From contig CM056744.1 in NCBI GenBank assembly GCA_029851415.1, positions 117,894,838 through 117,958,837 of the forward strand: a stretch of DNA of 64,000 nt. The letters are read 5' to 3'. Both the position numbers and the translations under genes were made by a program. Shown one piece after another: positions 1 through 10,489 of this stretch. This DNA is from Eretmocerus hayati (taxonomy: Eukaryota; Arthropoda; Insecta; Hymenoptera; Aphelinidae). The number at the start of each line of letters is the position of its first letter. Position 1 is the stretch's first letter. Under the pieces are notes generated by a model, which did no database searches, was not told where the DNA came from, and was given only the letters and a program-made list of their open reading frames with translations.

Positions 1-421
1 TCATGTGATAATATCATCTAGCGTTCACTCACAACACGTTTCGCTCTATTATTTTTTATTGCTTACGTCCACCACGACCAGCAAGAGCTCTGGCGTTAAA
101 AGTCGGGTGGACCAGCACATCACATCACAAGGAGGTACCGTACCTCAAATTAATTAAGTGCCTGTCCAATTTCACTTAGATCTCGGGACTAGAACAACTT
201 TGAGAAACGTTCAAAAACGGATTCTGGAGATCTTTATATGGGCTTGAAGATGTCATTGGTTTCATATCGATCCAACAATCTCTCCAGAATTTGCAGGCGT
301 TTGTACCTTGCCTGAAAAATTGCGAAAAAAGTAGTTTTTCTGACTCGTGTGTCTTTGGTATAATACGCGGGACGGGAAATAAAGGAAATAGATTTGAAAG
401 TGCTTGACATGAGCTACAAAA
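1..421. other. AT-rich stretch, no gene seen
   Basis: I see no exon, RNA gene or repeat boundary here. Open frames are short and without coding character. The first foldback element begins at its right edge. Confidence 0.5.
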
Positions 422-1582
422 TGCGACCACGTAGAGCTCTCTCACGGTGCTCTTAAACCAACTTTCATTGAAAGGTCTTTGCTCCTCCGAGATTCTTGCG
501 GGATCTTTTTCAGCATGATTTTTGGATCATTTTCCAACAAGAATCAAAATATTTTGTCGAGCTGTTTTTTTTAAACTCAATTTTTGAAATCTTCGATCGA
601 TTGACTCATCTAAATCACATTCATTTGACAAGTTTCTCAGGGTTCAACATTACAATTATAAGATAACGCTAGATCACATCTAAAATATATAAATTCAACC
701 AAATGCTCAACAGTTGTGGTCGAAATTACTTCCAAATGTAGCATTAATGATTAAGTGGCTAACAGAGACGGTATCTTCGTGTTTGACTTTTTGATAATCT
801 GAAACTCGACATCTGAAGCTTTTCTTTTGAGGCGAAAATTCCCATATCGGCAATCGTGATCATAAGAAACTGCTTGTCGTGCATGTGAATGGAATACCTC
901 GCCTGTTGAGTGTGAGAGCGCTTCGGATATAAACAAAGTCACGTTACACAGACACGAGTCCGTGATTTTTCGGATCTGGCGAAATATCGTAAACAGCGCG
1001 AGTATTCGTGGAGGTACCAGTTGTAATTTAGCTATCCAGTATCGGGCAACCATCCCAACTATGGTGGACAGCCATTGAATGCTGTTTGTGCGTACAATTC
1101 TCGACACGTGTGAGACATATTTGTATCTACGAAACTACCAATTGTGTGAAAAACTATAATCTGTTCCTCCCAGTTCTCCTTAGGATTCCTTGACTTAATC
1201 TCTCTGCTTGAAAAAGATAATGAATCTCGATTGTGATCATAACTATGTAAGAATCATAGATGAATAGAAGGACGATATGATGAATAAAATGAATTCAAAG
1301 AACTGATATGAATGACATCGTGATTTTCTTGCCCTAACAGTGAATCATTGACAGAAACTTCTACACATGAGAAACTCGTCGAATGAATGTGATTTAGATG
1401 AGTCAATCGATCGAAAATTTCAAAAATTGACTTAAAAAAGAAACAGCTCGACAAAATATTTTGATTCTTGTTGGGGAATGATCCAGAAATCATGCTGAAA
1501 AAGATCCCACAAGAATCTCGGAGGAGCAAAGACCTTTCAATAAAAGTTGGTTCAAGAGCACTGTGCTCTACGACCAATAGGT
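422..1582. repeat. Foldback element A
   Basis: The segment at about 422-641 returns as an imperfect reverse complement at about 1366-1582, around a loop of about 725 bp. The pairing is clearest in the runs TTGAAAGGTCTTTGCTCC (left) and GGAGCAAAGACCTTTCAA (right), and continues through a GATTCTTG/CAAGAATC stretch and a TCGATCGATTGA/TCAATCGATCGA stretch. The arms have diverged by point changes and small gaps, so this is an old insertion. The loop has no recognisable transposase. Termini are not sharp and no target-site duplication is evident. Confidence 0.8.
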
Positions 1583-1796
1583 TCTGAGATATCCAGCTCT
1601 GAAGATCATCAGTTCGATTCCCGGGTGTATTGAGACTTTTGACCGGTAGTGTACTCGAAATCCGTTTCATGTTCTGTCGATAACTACACTATGTGTCAAT
1701 CTTGGGCTTGTTCAGGAATCGAGGATTGTGAGAAAATCATCATCTCAAACAAAATGAAAAATGTAGACGGAAGACAAGATCTCTCTAAATCCCTTG
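1583..1796. other. Short linker between two foldbacks
   Basis: Nothing recognisable is seen between foldback A and foldback B. Confidence 0.4.
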
Positions 1797-2885
1797 GCGA
1801 AGAAAACGCCTTCAACTATATGTAATTTTCCCTCCAAGCTTATTAGAGGTATTTTTAAATGCCTCTAACTAGAGGTATTTTTGCTCCCGACCTGGAGGTT
1901 CATCAGCAAAGTTTACATAACCTTTAATTTCCGATTCCTATGATTTGTTTCCATAGGTACAAATCATAAGAATACATTCTCTTCTACGTGAAAGTGGTAG
2001 GTACTTGATATCGTCACGAATTATCATGGGAAGAAGAATATTCCACAATAGAAATACTTTGAAATTTGTAGCGTGGAATATGTATCATCAATTGATACCT
2101 AAATTCTTGCCAAAGGATTTTTCGATGTGGGCTCTTTTGGATTCTTCAACAATGACGCTTATTTTCGTCGAAAAAATGATCAATGACAATAACATATCCT
2201 AGAATTCAGACCCCTTCTGAGGAGCAGATAAACATGTACGATTTTTTTGCACAGTTATTTAGTGAAGATTGGCGATTTAGCGGCTAACCTTTTGCTATAG
2301 AAACAAAGATCCGGATGTATTCTCAAAAATCGTGCATGTCAATGATCATGTTCCCCATCAAAACGAGTAACATTGTTGAAGTACAAGAAATAGCTTACCC
2401 TGCTACTTACAGCGGCTCTATATACTACCTGGTAAGCAACATCGTTTACAATGTAGTTTACAAGGTAGTTCACAGAGTTGTTTGCTAGGTTGTTTACGAG
2501 GTTCTTGACAAGGTTCTTCAATAAGTTGTAGACAAAATGTTTCAGCAGGATATACCGAAAAATACGATGGCAAGAGTATAGGTATCGATCATGATACAAT
2601 AATCCACCCATCGAATGCCAAAATGTTAGTTTCGCGCAATATTATTATACCCATGATAATCTCACGATATCAAGTACCTACCACTTTCTCGTAGAAGAAG
2701 AATTAATGCCATAATTGGTAATGATGAAGATAAATTATAGGAATCGAAAATTAGAAGTCATGTAAAAATCGCTGAAGAACCTCCAGGTCGGGAGCAAGAA
2801 TATCTCCAGTTAGAGGCATTCAAAAATCCCTCTAAGCTTGGAGGAAAAATTACCTGTAGTTGGAGAGTTTTGTTCCACTAAACTG
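1797..2885. repeat. Foldback element B
   Basis: The arm at about 1797-2055 pairs with about 2630-2885. Long matches include GGTAGGTACTTGATATCGT on the left against ACGATATCAAGTACCTACC on the right, and CCTCCAAGCTT against AAGCTTGGAGG. Within each arm there is a second small inverted motif, GCCTCTAACTAGAGG-like. The loop of about 575 bp contains a 12-bp minisatellite and no recognisable gene. The arms are moderately diverged. Confidence 0.85.
2432..2539. repeat. 12-bp minisatellite, nine units
   Basis: Nine consecutive 12-mers follow the consensus GTTTACAAGGTT with one to five changes each and no indels. Because 12 is a multiple of three, the minus strand reads as a tetrapeptide repeat of the form (N/K)-N-L-V within a 90-codon open frame. 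It lies in the loop of foldback B. I regard it as a degenerate tandem repeat, not a gene. Confidence 0.8.
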
Positions 2886-3689
2886 ACAAAAAGTTTACTC
2901 AAATATTTGATTAAAGGGCATCGAGAACGCGACAATGTCTATTGTTGAGAGTATTCACAGTCGGGTGCATTCAAACAGGGGTTGCGTATTAGATTTGGCT
3001 ACGCAGACACTAAACCATCAAGAGAGCTTCACTACACTTTGCGGATAAAAATTATCACGAGCTTAACAATAGCGTTTGTATCACGGAATCATACGCCTCA
3101 CTTCGTAAGTAGCTTAGTAACTCTCTCCCGAATCTCTCTGTAAACAATTTTGAGACTCGGTAATTAGAGGATGAGCCAACACGAATCTGTGTTGAACGAG
3201 ACCCTCGGAGCATTTGCTGTGGCTCGCTTGGCTCTATTTCATATTCATGTATATGGCTTATGCCATTCGATTCACAGAGAATCGTATATTCAAGTAGATC
3301 GACAACTGGCATTTCCTGCACAGATATTATCATCTGTAGATTGAAAGTATCGATGAATTTTGTTTCTCAGGAACCCATGGGAGCCTCTATTTTTACAATG
3401 CTAAAGGACATGGATCATGAATTTCAGAGCTCGTGCAACTTTGATATGGATAAAGTGGAGTTTAGCTCGAAAATTTGACCGGAAGCTGACACGCTAGTTT
3501 CATCGATAAACTTCCATTATCTAATCCATCAAATAGAGTTCACAGCCTATGCCATGAGGGAGGAGTAAATGATTTACACTTCTACGTTATTTGCTCGATG
3601 TTGCGCTGTGAGTTGTGCAGTAACACTGATATACAAATTGGTGATAAACATGGTGATTTTTCGAATTCATCGTGCCATTCATTCACGCA
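2886..3689. other. No gene seen
   Basis: Only short frames on both strands, with no splice or codon signal that stands out. Confidence 0.4.
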
Positions 3690-4317
3690 AGAGTGCAATG
3701 GAAGACTTTTCCACAGCACCCAAACCGCCAGGCGAATCTTCGAAGCCAGGGGTAGAACGCCCTCCGGTCCCACTTCAGGACACTGTCGCCGGGATTGGCC
3801 CGTTTCCGATAAGAAGGAGCATAGCCCTGAGACTGATGCTTGGTGTTGCCATAGCCCCTTCCTTCCCCCGTCACGGAGACTGAGTTGCTCAAGTGACCCA
3901 TTCACGGGGCATGACGGCCTCCTGGTCCTAGTTTCGTCAGCTGGAGCACGAAGTCCGCACAGTTCCATCGAGTGATCACGCTGGTTGCAATGCCTTAGAC
4001 CTGGACGAGTGGGCGAGGGTGTTGTGGTAGAGCTGCCCTTGACATTCTCAAAGGGCTCCCTACGATTAGCAAAATCTACTTTAGCCCCTTATCTCCCCAC
4101 CAAGGAGAGGGGCCAGCTATGTGCTGACAGCTGTCCGTAAGCTTGATTTTTGGTGAAGGGGTGCGAGTCAGTGCTGAGTCATTCGAGACCCGGAAACGTC
4201 CGTTCTCAGAGCGGACGCGGTGTCAGGGCGTGAGCCTGTCCTACGCCTATGGATGCAACCGGGTTAGAGCCATTAGGCAGGTGCCTGGTCTATGAATGAC
4301 TCACATTCGCTCTCCAT
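3690..4317. other. GC-rich block of unknown origin
   Basis: Base composition jumps from AT-rich to GC-rich at about 3690 and stays so up to the start of the foldback at 4318. Both strands have open frames of about 125 codons over 3582-3975, which is expected of GC-rich sequence and is not evidence for a gene. The composition contrast suggests a fragment of a mobile element, but I recognise no protein motif, tail or terminal repeat. It has no second copy that I can find in the window. Confidence 0.4.
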
Positions 4318-6822
4318 GGCACCCGAGAGGTACCGTTCTGGGTACGCTTCTTTTTTTGATAACGGCTGAGGAGATCATCCCAGTCAGCAGCAGAAATCTT
4401 ATGAATCTCACCCGTATTCGAGATGATCAACAGCCTCTAACCTCCTAAGGCTCACCTCCGAGCGGAGAATCCGGCGAGTTCCAGGTGGGTTCTCCCTTGG
4501 CTTTGGGTTGGACTGGAGATCACGAACCTGCGAAGACATGGTGAGAGCCGCCAACCCGAACCAACTGCCCCGAGCCGTCGCCGTTCGATCGGAGACAAGA
4601 CAAGCCTTGTAGACGGATTACAACGCGAGCGCAACGCCTGGAACCGACCTTGACTGAATTCCTCACGGTCAGAGGCGACCCGTGACCGAAGATCCGACTC
4701 GACGGACCGTGACACCCCTCCACAATAATGAAGTATCCAGACCACCTGCCACGCGCCACCGAGAAAGCACCCTGCCCCCCCCCCCTGGTGATGTCACCGG
4801 ATTTCCCCGGTGGTTTTACTGACCACGCCACCATCGGACCAATGCTACAATTTTTTATGTGTAAGAGAATGACCACAAAGAGCCACATGGAAATTACAGA
4901 GAGGCACCACTGCGGGACTTCGGGGATCGGGGTCGTCTCCAGGAGGGAAGGGTGTTTCTCGATGAAGAGCGGGCTGGATCCTACATTACTGTGGAGGGGT
5001 GGCTCGGTTTGTCAAATAGGACTCTCGGTCACGGATCGACTCTGAACGTGACGAATCGGTCAAGGTCGGTTCCAGGCGTTGCACTCTAGCGTCTCAATCC
5101 GTCTACAGGGCTTGTCATGGCTCTGATCTAATGCGGAAGTTGGTCCGGAGTGGCGGCTCTCACAATGTCTTCGCAGGTTCGTGACCTCCAGTTCAATCCA
5201 AAGCCAAGGGAGAACCCACCTGGAACTTGCCGGATTCTCCGCTCGGAGGTGAGCCTATGGAGGTTGGAGGCTGGTAATCCTCTCGGGCACGGGTGAGGTA
5301 TATGAGTAGTTACGCACGAAACAGACCTACCATGAAGGGTCATGTCTTAAATTTTTTTCTTGACTTCTTTATTCGATTCTATGGTATAAATTATGAACTT
5401 TTCACTAACTATGGGGCCCCAAAAAAAATTGCCAGATACCTTCAAGGTACATTACTTTGTTCTTTCAAATTATTTTCAACAAAAAAGTTAGGGTTTTTTT
5501 TCAATAAAATGAATTTTCCTCAAATTTGTTCAGAGATACAGAGATGCGGTTTGCGGCATTCAAAAGGTCTTCGAAGAACATATCGAAATCGGTTTTGTGA
5601 AGTTGATTTTGATGTGTTGGGTAGTTTTATCGGGCAGAAGAGTGAAAAACATAGAGGGTTAAATTTCTCGAAAAACCAATTTTTTAAAACCTTGAAAATT
5701 TGATATATCTATGTAAAATGTTGTGTTCTTTCAGGAAAAAAATAGTCCCGACTTATTGTTCTGCGTTCTAACGCCTAGTTTTGCCAATTATCACAAATCC
5801 ATTCTCCAGGCTTTTGAAAATCGTCTGTTTTCTGCGCATGCGCAGGAATTTGGATACTTGAAACCAATTCCATTGGGAAACCAAGAATATTTTCTCCAAA
5901 ATGATCACCTGTCGAAGTCAAAATTATGCATTTGAACCGTATCTATAACGTATGAAAGATGAACCCCAGCTCGAGTGCGAATGGACGCCATCGAACGGGG
6001 GCAGTCGTGGATTTTCCTTACTGCTGTCTCCAGTATCTCCGTCCCATCGCTGAGGAACTATCAAGATTCACTGGTCTCTTAAACGTTGCAACTCTGGCTC
6101 AAATGCATGGAATTGTCTTCGACAGGTAATGATTTTGAAGGAAATTTTTTTGGCTTTCCAATGGAATTGGTTTCAAGGATCCAAATTTCTGCGCATGCGC
6201 AGAAAATAGGCGATTTCCTGAAGCTTGGGGAACGGATTTGTGATAATTGGCAAAAATAGGCCTTAGAATGCAAAAAAGGGAGTCGGGACTATTTTTTCTA
6301 AAAGAACATAACATTTTACATATAATATCAAATTTTAAAGGTTTTAAAAAATTGGTTCTTCGCAAAATTGAACCCTCTATTTTTTTCACTGGTTTGCGAG
6401 ATAAAACTACCCAACACATCAAAATCAACTTCACAAGACCGATTTCGATAGGCTTTCCAAAGACCTTTCGAATGCCGCAAATCGCATCACTGTATCTATG
6501 AACAAATTTGAGGAAAATTCATTTTATTGAAAAAAAACCCTAACTTTTTCGTTGAAAACATTCCGAAAGAACAAAGTAATGTACGTTGAAGGTACCTGGC
6601 AAATTCTTTTGGAGTCCCATACGTAGTGAAAAGTTCATATTTTGTACCATAGAATTGAATAAAAAAGTCGTGAGAAAATAATTTAAGACATGAGCCTTTT
6701 TCGTAGGTCTGTTTTGCGCGGAACTACTCATATAGGACTCCTGACGCGGACAGGGGTGATCTCTTCAACCGTTATCAAAAAATAGAAGGAACGCGCCCAG
6801 AACGGTACCTCTCGGGTGGTGT
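4318..6822. mobile_element. Foldback element C, split by a later insertion
   Basis: The left arm (about 4318-4845) is matched in reverse by 4915-5302 plus 6731-6822, the right arm having been cut in two by the insertion at 5303-6730. The arm ends read CACCCGAGAGGTACCG on the left and its reverse complement on the right. The whole arm is related to the middle part of the large palindrome's arms (about 50884-51440 and its mirror), so C is a smaller, more diverged relative of that structure. It lacks the promoter part and the intact AATAAA. A 43-codon frame starting MSSQVRDL is preserved in the right arm with many amino-acid changes, so it need not be functional. Confidence 0.85.
5303..6730. mobile_element. 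Foldback element D, TA-flanked insertion inside C
   Basis: The 1428-bp element starts TGAGTAGTT and ends AACTACTCA. Its arms (about 5303-5950 and 6083-6730) pair along about 650 bp with a loop of only about 130 bp. It is flanked by TA at 5301-5302 and 6731-6732. The uninterrupted version of the same site is present at about 54856-54868, reading GAGGTATATAGGG, so removing D with one TA restores the site exactly. TA duplication is typical of Tc1/mariner-type transposition; no transposase is encoded, so D is a non-autonomous palindromic element. Each arm holds the perfect 14-bp palindrome CTGCGCATGCGCAG (5832-5845 and 6189-6202). Confidence 0.9.
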
Positions 6823-8145
6823 GAAATGAGCAAAGGTGTGCGGAATTCCGGTTAAGAAGCATCGAGCTATTGCATATATACACCAAAGATCAAATTTGTG
6901 TTACAAGAGCACTCCTCCGTAAATTTGGGACATCTCGGGTGTTCTTTATCAGGATTTCATACACTTTAGCTCATCATTCAGCTTCTGGAATAAGTACCAA
7001 CGTATAACCAAGATGATGCTGAATATTGCTGAATGGTTTGCAAGTTGGAAATCCGATGAAAAGTTGAGGGATGCTTATGTGAGACACAACCACGCCTCTC
7101 ATCTTTCGATCTCTATTTGATGCAAATCAATTTTTTGTTCGATTTACGCAATAGACTGGCCATTTTTGATCTCACAAACTCGCGCTGATACTCCAATTGA
7201 GAGGGAACCTTTGTCAAAAGGTTTTCAAATCCCATTTTCGGTACCTACTCCGGTGTTTGGGTGGAGAGTGCAAGCAGAGAGAGTGCGCGCGCCCCGAGTG
7301 AGCGCGTCTATGTGGACTCGGCCTTTGCCTCAATCCAAAACTACCCAATATTCACTATTTATCTAGTTTCTTCTAACTTTTTTGGATGGCCGATAAATCC
7401 CTATTGAATTTTGCTGATCATCAACAGTTGTATGGGTTCATTGGTATTCCATTTGAATTATCATTGATTATTTTGAGGGCGTTTTTGTCCACTATTACTC
7501 ACATTTGAGTTACCAGTTCTATGATTATAATGAGTACTTCTATCATCACTAAAATTGCGAAAATGTGAATCAATAAATTGACTTAGAAGAGCACCGCCTC
7601 AACCACCTTGTTCTAAACATTTTTTGAATTCCTCCAAAGAGGCAAGAATGAGAAAATATCTACCCATTCAATTTGACTTTGATATTTTCTTGACTCATTG
7701 ATGAATAAGACAGAGAAGCTTCTACAGACCATTGGCGCGCAGTTTGTCTTTGGATCATAGCAGATCGTCTTGGGAACGAAATCAATCAAGATGACATCAT
7801 GACAATAGCCATACATGGCCCACAGCACGTGGCTGCTCAAAAGATCAATTCACTCTACTAACACATTCGAACGCACTCACCGCGGTGCATTTTTCTCTGT
7901 CTCAGCTCGCACGCAGTTGCCAAAAATCGAAGCTACCGCTGCACCCCACATACAGACACACACACACACTCTCTCTCTGAACCATTCACCATTCACAAGC
8001 ATCAACCCCTATACAAAGAGCATCCACTGATGAATTTCTACGCATGCGCAATCTAGCCAACCTCGTGCGCTCACCCCTCGGTTCAGACTACTATCACACC
8101 CTTATATCATATACCCCGGCGGGCCACCACCACCACCTAGTACTA
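6823..8145. other. AT-rich stretch with a CA/CT microsatellite
   Basis: No gene is seen. A short CA then CT tract lies at about 7952-7978. A TACGCATGCGCA motif at 8039-8050 resembles the NRF-1/erect-wing binding site and lies just upstream of the CpG-rich segment that follows. Confidence 0.45.
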
Positions 8146-8717
8146 CCACCAGCACCAGCAGTACTGTATCTTTCTCGGGGGCAGCAGCCTCTCCGCAGTC
8201 TCTGATCGTTCGAGCAGCCGACGAGTATAGTGCTCAAATTTTGTCAGTACTAGCTGCGAGCTCCCGGTGTTCGCTTCGCTGCTCTTATCATCGTCGTCGT
8301 CGTCGTCGTTGTCGTCGTTTGGATGCTTTTTCGCGAGTGCATACATGCAGTTATATAGAGATATTCAGTTGTGGGTGTTGGAGCTTGCCAGAGCCCAGCT
8401 GAGTTTTACTCTCTGACGAATCGATATAGCGCCGGGCTATCTGTGTGTAAAATCTTTGAATCTTTACTGTTTTGAAGGGATTTTCCCTCTTTGGAGGTTA
8501 GGCTCTTTACTTTTTTGGATGATTTTCTGAGAGTGTGGGTGGTGCCACGATTCAGTTGGGAGTTTTGAGGATTTGTGTTGTTAGAAGAGGTCGGTGACAT
8601 TGCTGACTGGATCTGTGGTTCAAAACACGTGTGAAACTGGTGGTTGGTGATTTTTTTTTCGAGGTTTGCGGATTGCTGCTGCTGCTGATCTTGATCGTAG
8701 AGGGAGATTACTTGACA
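8146..8717 (+). promoter_or_regulatory. CpG-rich candidate promoter and 5' exon
   Basis: This is a stretch richer in CpG than its surroundings, with a TCG trinucleotide tract at 8291-8318. ATTCAGTTG at about 8364-8372 fits an arthropod initiator (TCAGT), and GACAGGTAGGCT at about 8715 fits a splice donor, so a non-coding first exon of a gene on the plus strand is possible. The TATATAGAG just upstream of the initiator is too close to serve as its TATA box. Against this, nothing downstream is recognisable as a second exon. Transcript data would be needed to confirm it. Confidence 0.3.
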
Positions 8718-10447
8718 GGTAGGCTAAGGTTTTGTTTGGGGATGGATTCTGTTATCAGGAGTGATCTGATGTGCAATGGGACTTGTTGTCGGATCTTGGT
8801 GCAAATGAATGACAAGAATGGAATTGGGCTTGATAAGATTTTTCTTGGGACATTCTTGTTGGAATGTCACTACAAGTGTTGTATTTAAGCAAGTTGGTTG
8901 GACTATGATCTCTCGGGAATAAGGGTAATTATCCTGTTTACTTTCGAATCCATCTCAGATGATGATCTACGTGGATCGGATCCTGGTGGAATAGTTCTTG
9001 CCTGAAAAATGTCATGATTTCTGCCAAGAAATGAGATTCCATACTGTTATTACGAGTGATTCTGTGGAATGATGAGGTCCAAGAAGCTATAAAAATGATT
9101 CAGCTTCACGAGGAGCTCAAAGAATTTGTAGCTGATGATCTGAGCACGGACAACAGTTGTTCTTGAAAATTGCAATAGTTACTTGGACCTCGATTGAGAA
9201 TTCTCCCAAGCAATATGAACAATGTTAAAAGTTTGCCGCCAAGTTATAAGAACAATACAAATACCTGTCCCAAAAATCATTTACCGCGTCTTTGAGTGTC
9301 ATCTGACTCATTGGTACCAGGTTTGGATGACTTCGAAGTCATTTAAGAAAATCCTTCTAAATCGATGATAATATACCAATACCAAACTGTTCCAATTCGT
9401 CTTGCCTCAATCTGTCTTACAATCGGATCATACAAATCACCTTTCTGAGAGGCCCGAAATGGGTCACAACCCAAAAGAAAATTCGTGTTGACATTCATGA
9501 TCTAGCAGCCGACAGGGGTGTCACAGCTGATAGGAAACCCTAACCTATTCAAGGATACCAAACCGACCATTTCCATCACACCTACAGCATCTACAGTTGG
9601 AAATATTCACACTATCCTGCACATCACGTGCTACTAAAATATCCAAATCCAAATCCCTCACCCATAACCTATCACCCGTAATACATCTCTAACACCTTCA
9701 TCAGCTACAATAGAACCTGACGACACATCAAATGCGGAAATGCATCGTTGCGTACTTATCCACTGATTGCAGTCTCGATTCATTCACCATATGATTCGAT
9801 CTATCCCAACATACTATCTACCAACTTCAAGAGCTTCGTATTGCCTATGGTGAACGCGTCAACGCTCGTTGTGCATCTCTGATGCATCAAATCTACCTCT
9901 CGTTATATTGCACCGATCTGTGCTACTCTGCTCGGTCTGGTGTGCGGCATCGAAATAGGTAAATATAGATATATATAGAGTCAATCTGAATGGAACGAGA
10001 GCGATAGGCCAATTAGAGGCTACGACAAGCGCGCAAAGCAAATTGATTGCTCTGATTGCCACTCGCTTTGTTCTAGATTTTGATGCCTTGATGCACATTC
10101 ACCCACCTTGTGTACTCTTTCTTGGAAGAGTTTTGGATTTGGATTGAGGTTATGTTTTCAGAATTGATTTATTGGCAAATGATTATTCTTGGATGAAGAT
10201 ATTCTCGAGACCTTCCAAGTTGAAGTTACTAAATCATGAAATTATTGTTGCAAACTCTGTAGCAAGATTTTCATGTTTCTTTCTGAGGTGATGAACCTTC
10301 AAAGTTTTACCTGGCTTATTGTGACGACAGTGGGATTCATTAATAATTTGGAATCTCAGAGGACCACTTTTTCAGCCAAACATCATGAAATCTCATGCAC
10401 ATGTTGGAGGGTCTCTTAGATTCCAAAACAATACTGCGTTTTCCCAA

Positions 10448-10450
<3 letters not shown>
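8718..10450. other. No gene seen; CpG-rich patch near 9.84-10.1 kb
   Basis: Mostly AT-rich sequence without exon signals. Between about 9840 and 10110 there is a patch of higher complexity with several CpGs and homeodomain-like ATTAG/CAATTAG cores. It has the look of a conserved non-coding element, but only a cross-species comparison could show that. Confidence 0.35.

Positions 10451-10487
<37 letters not shown>
10451..10487. repeat. (TA)n microsatellite
   Basis: An uninterrupted TA dinucleotide run of about 37 bp. Confidence 0.95.
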
Positions 10488-10489
<2 letters not shown>

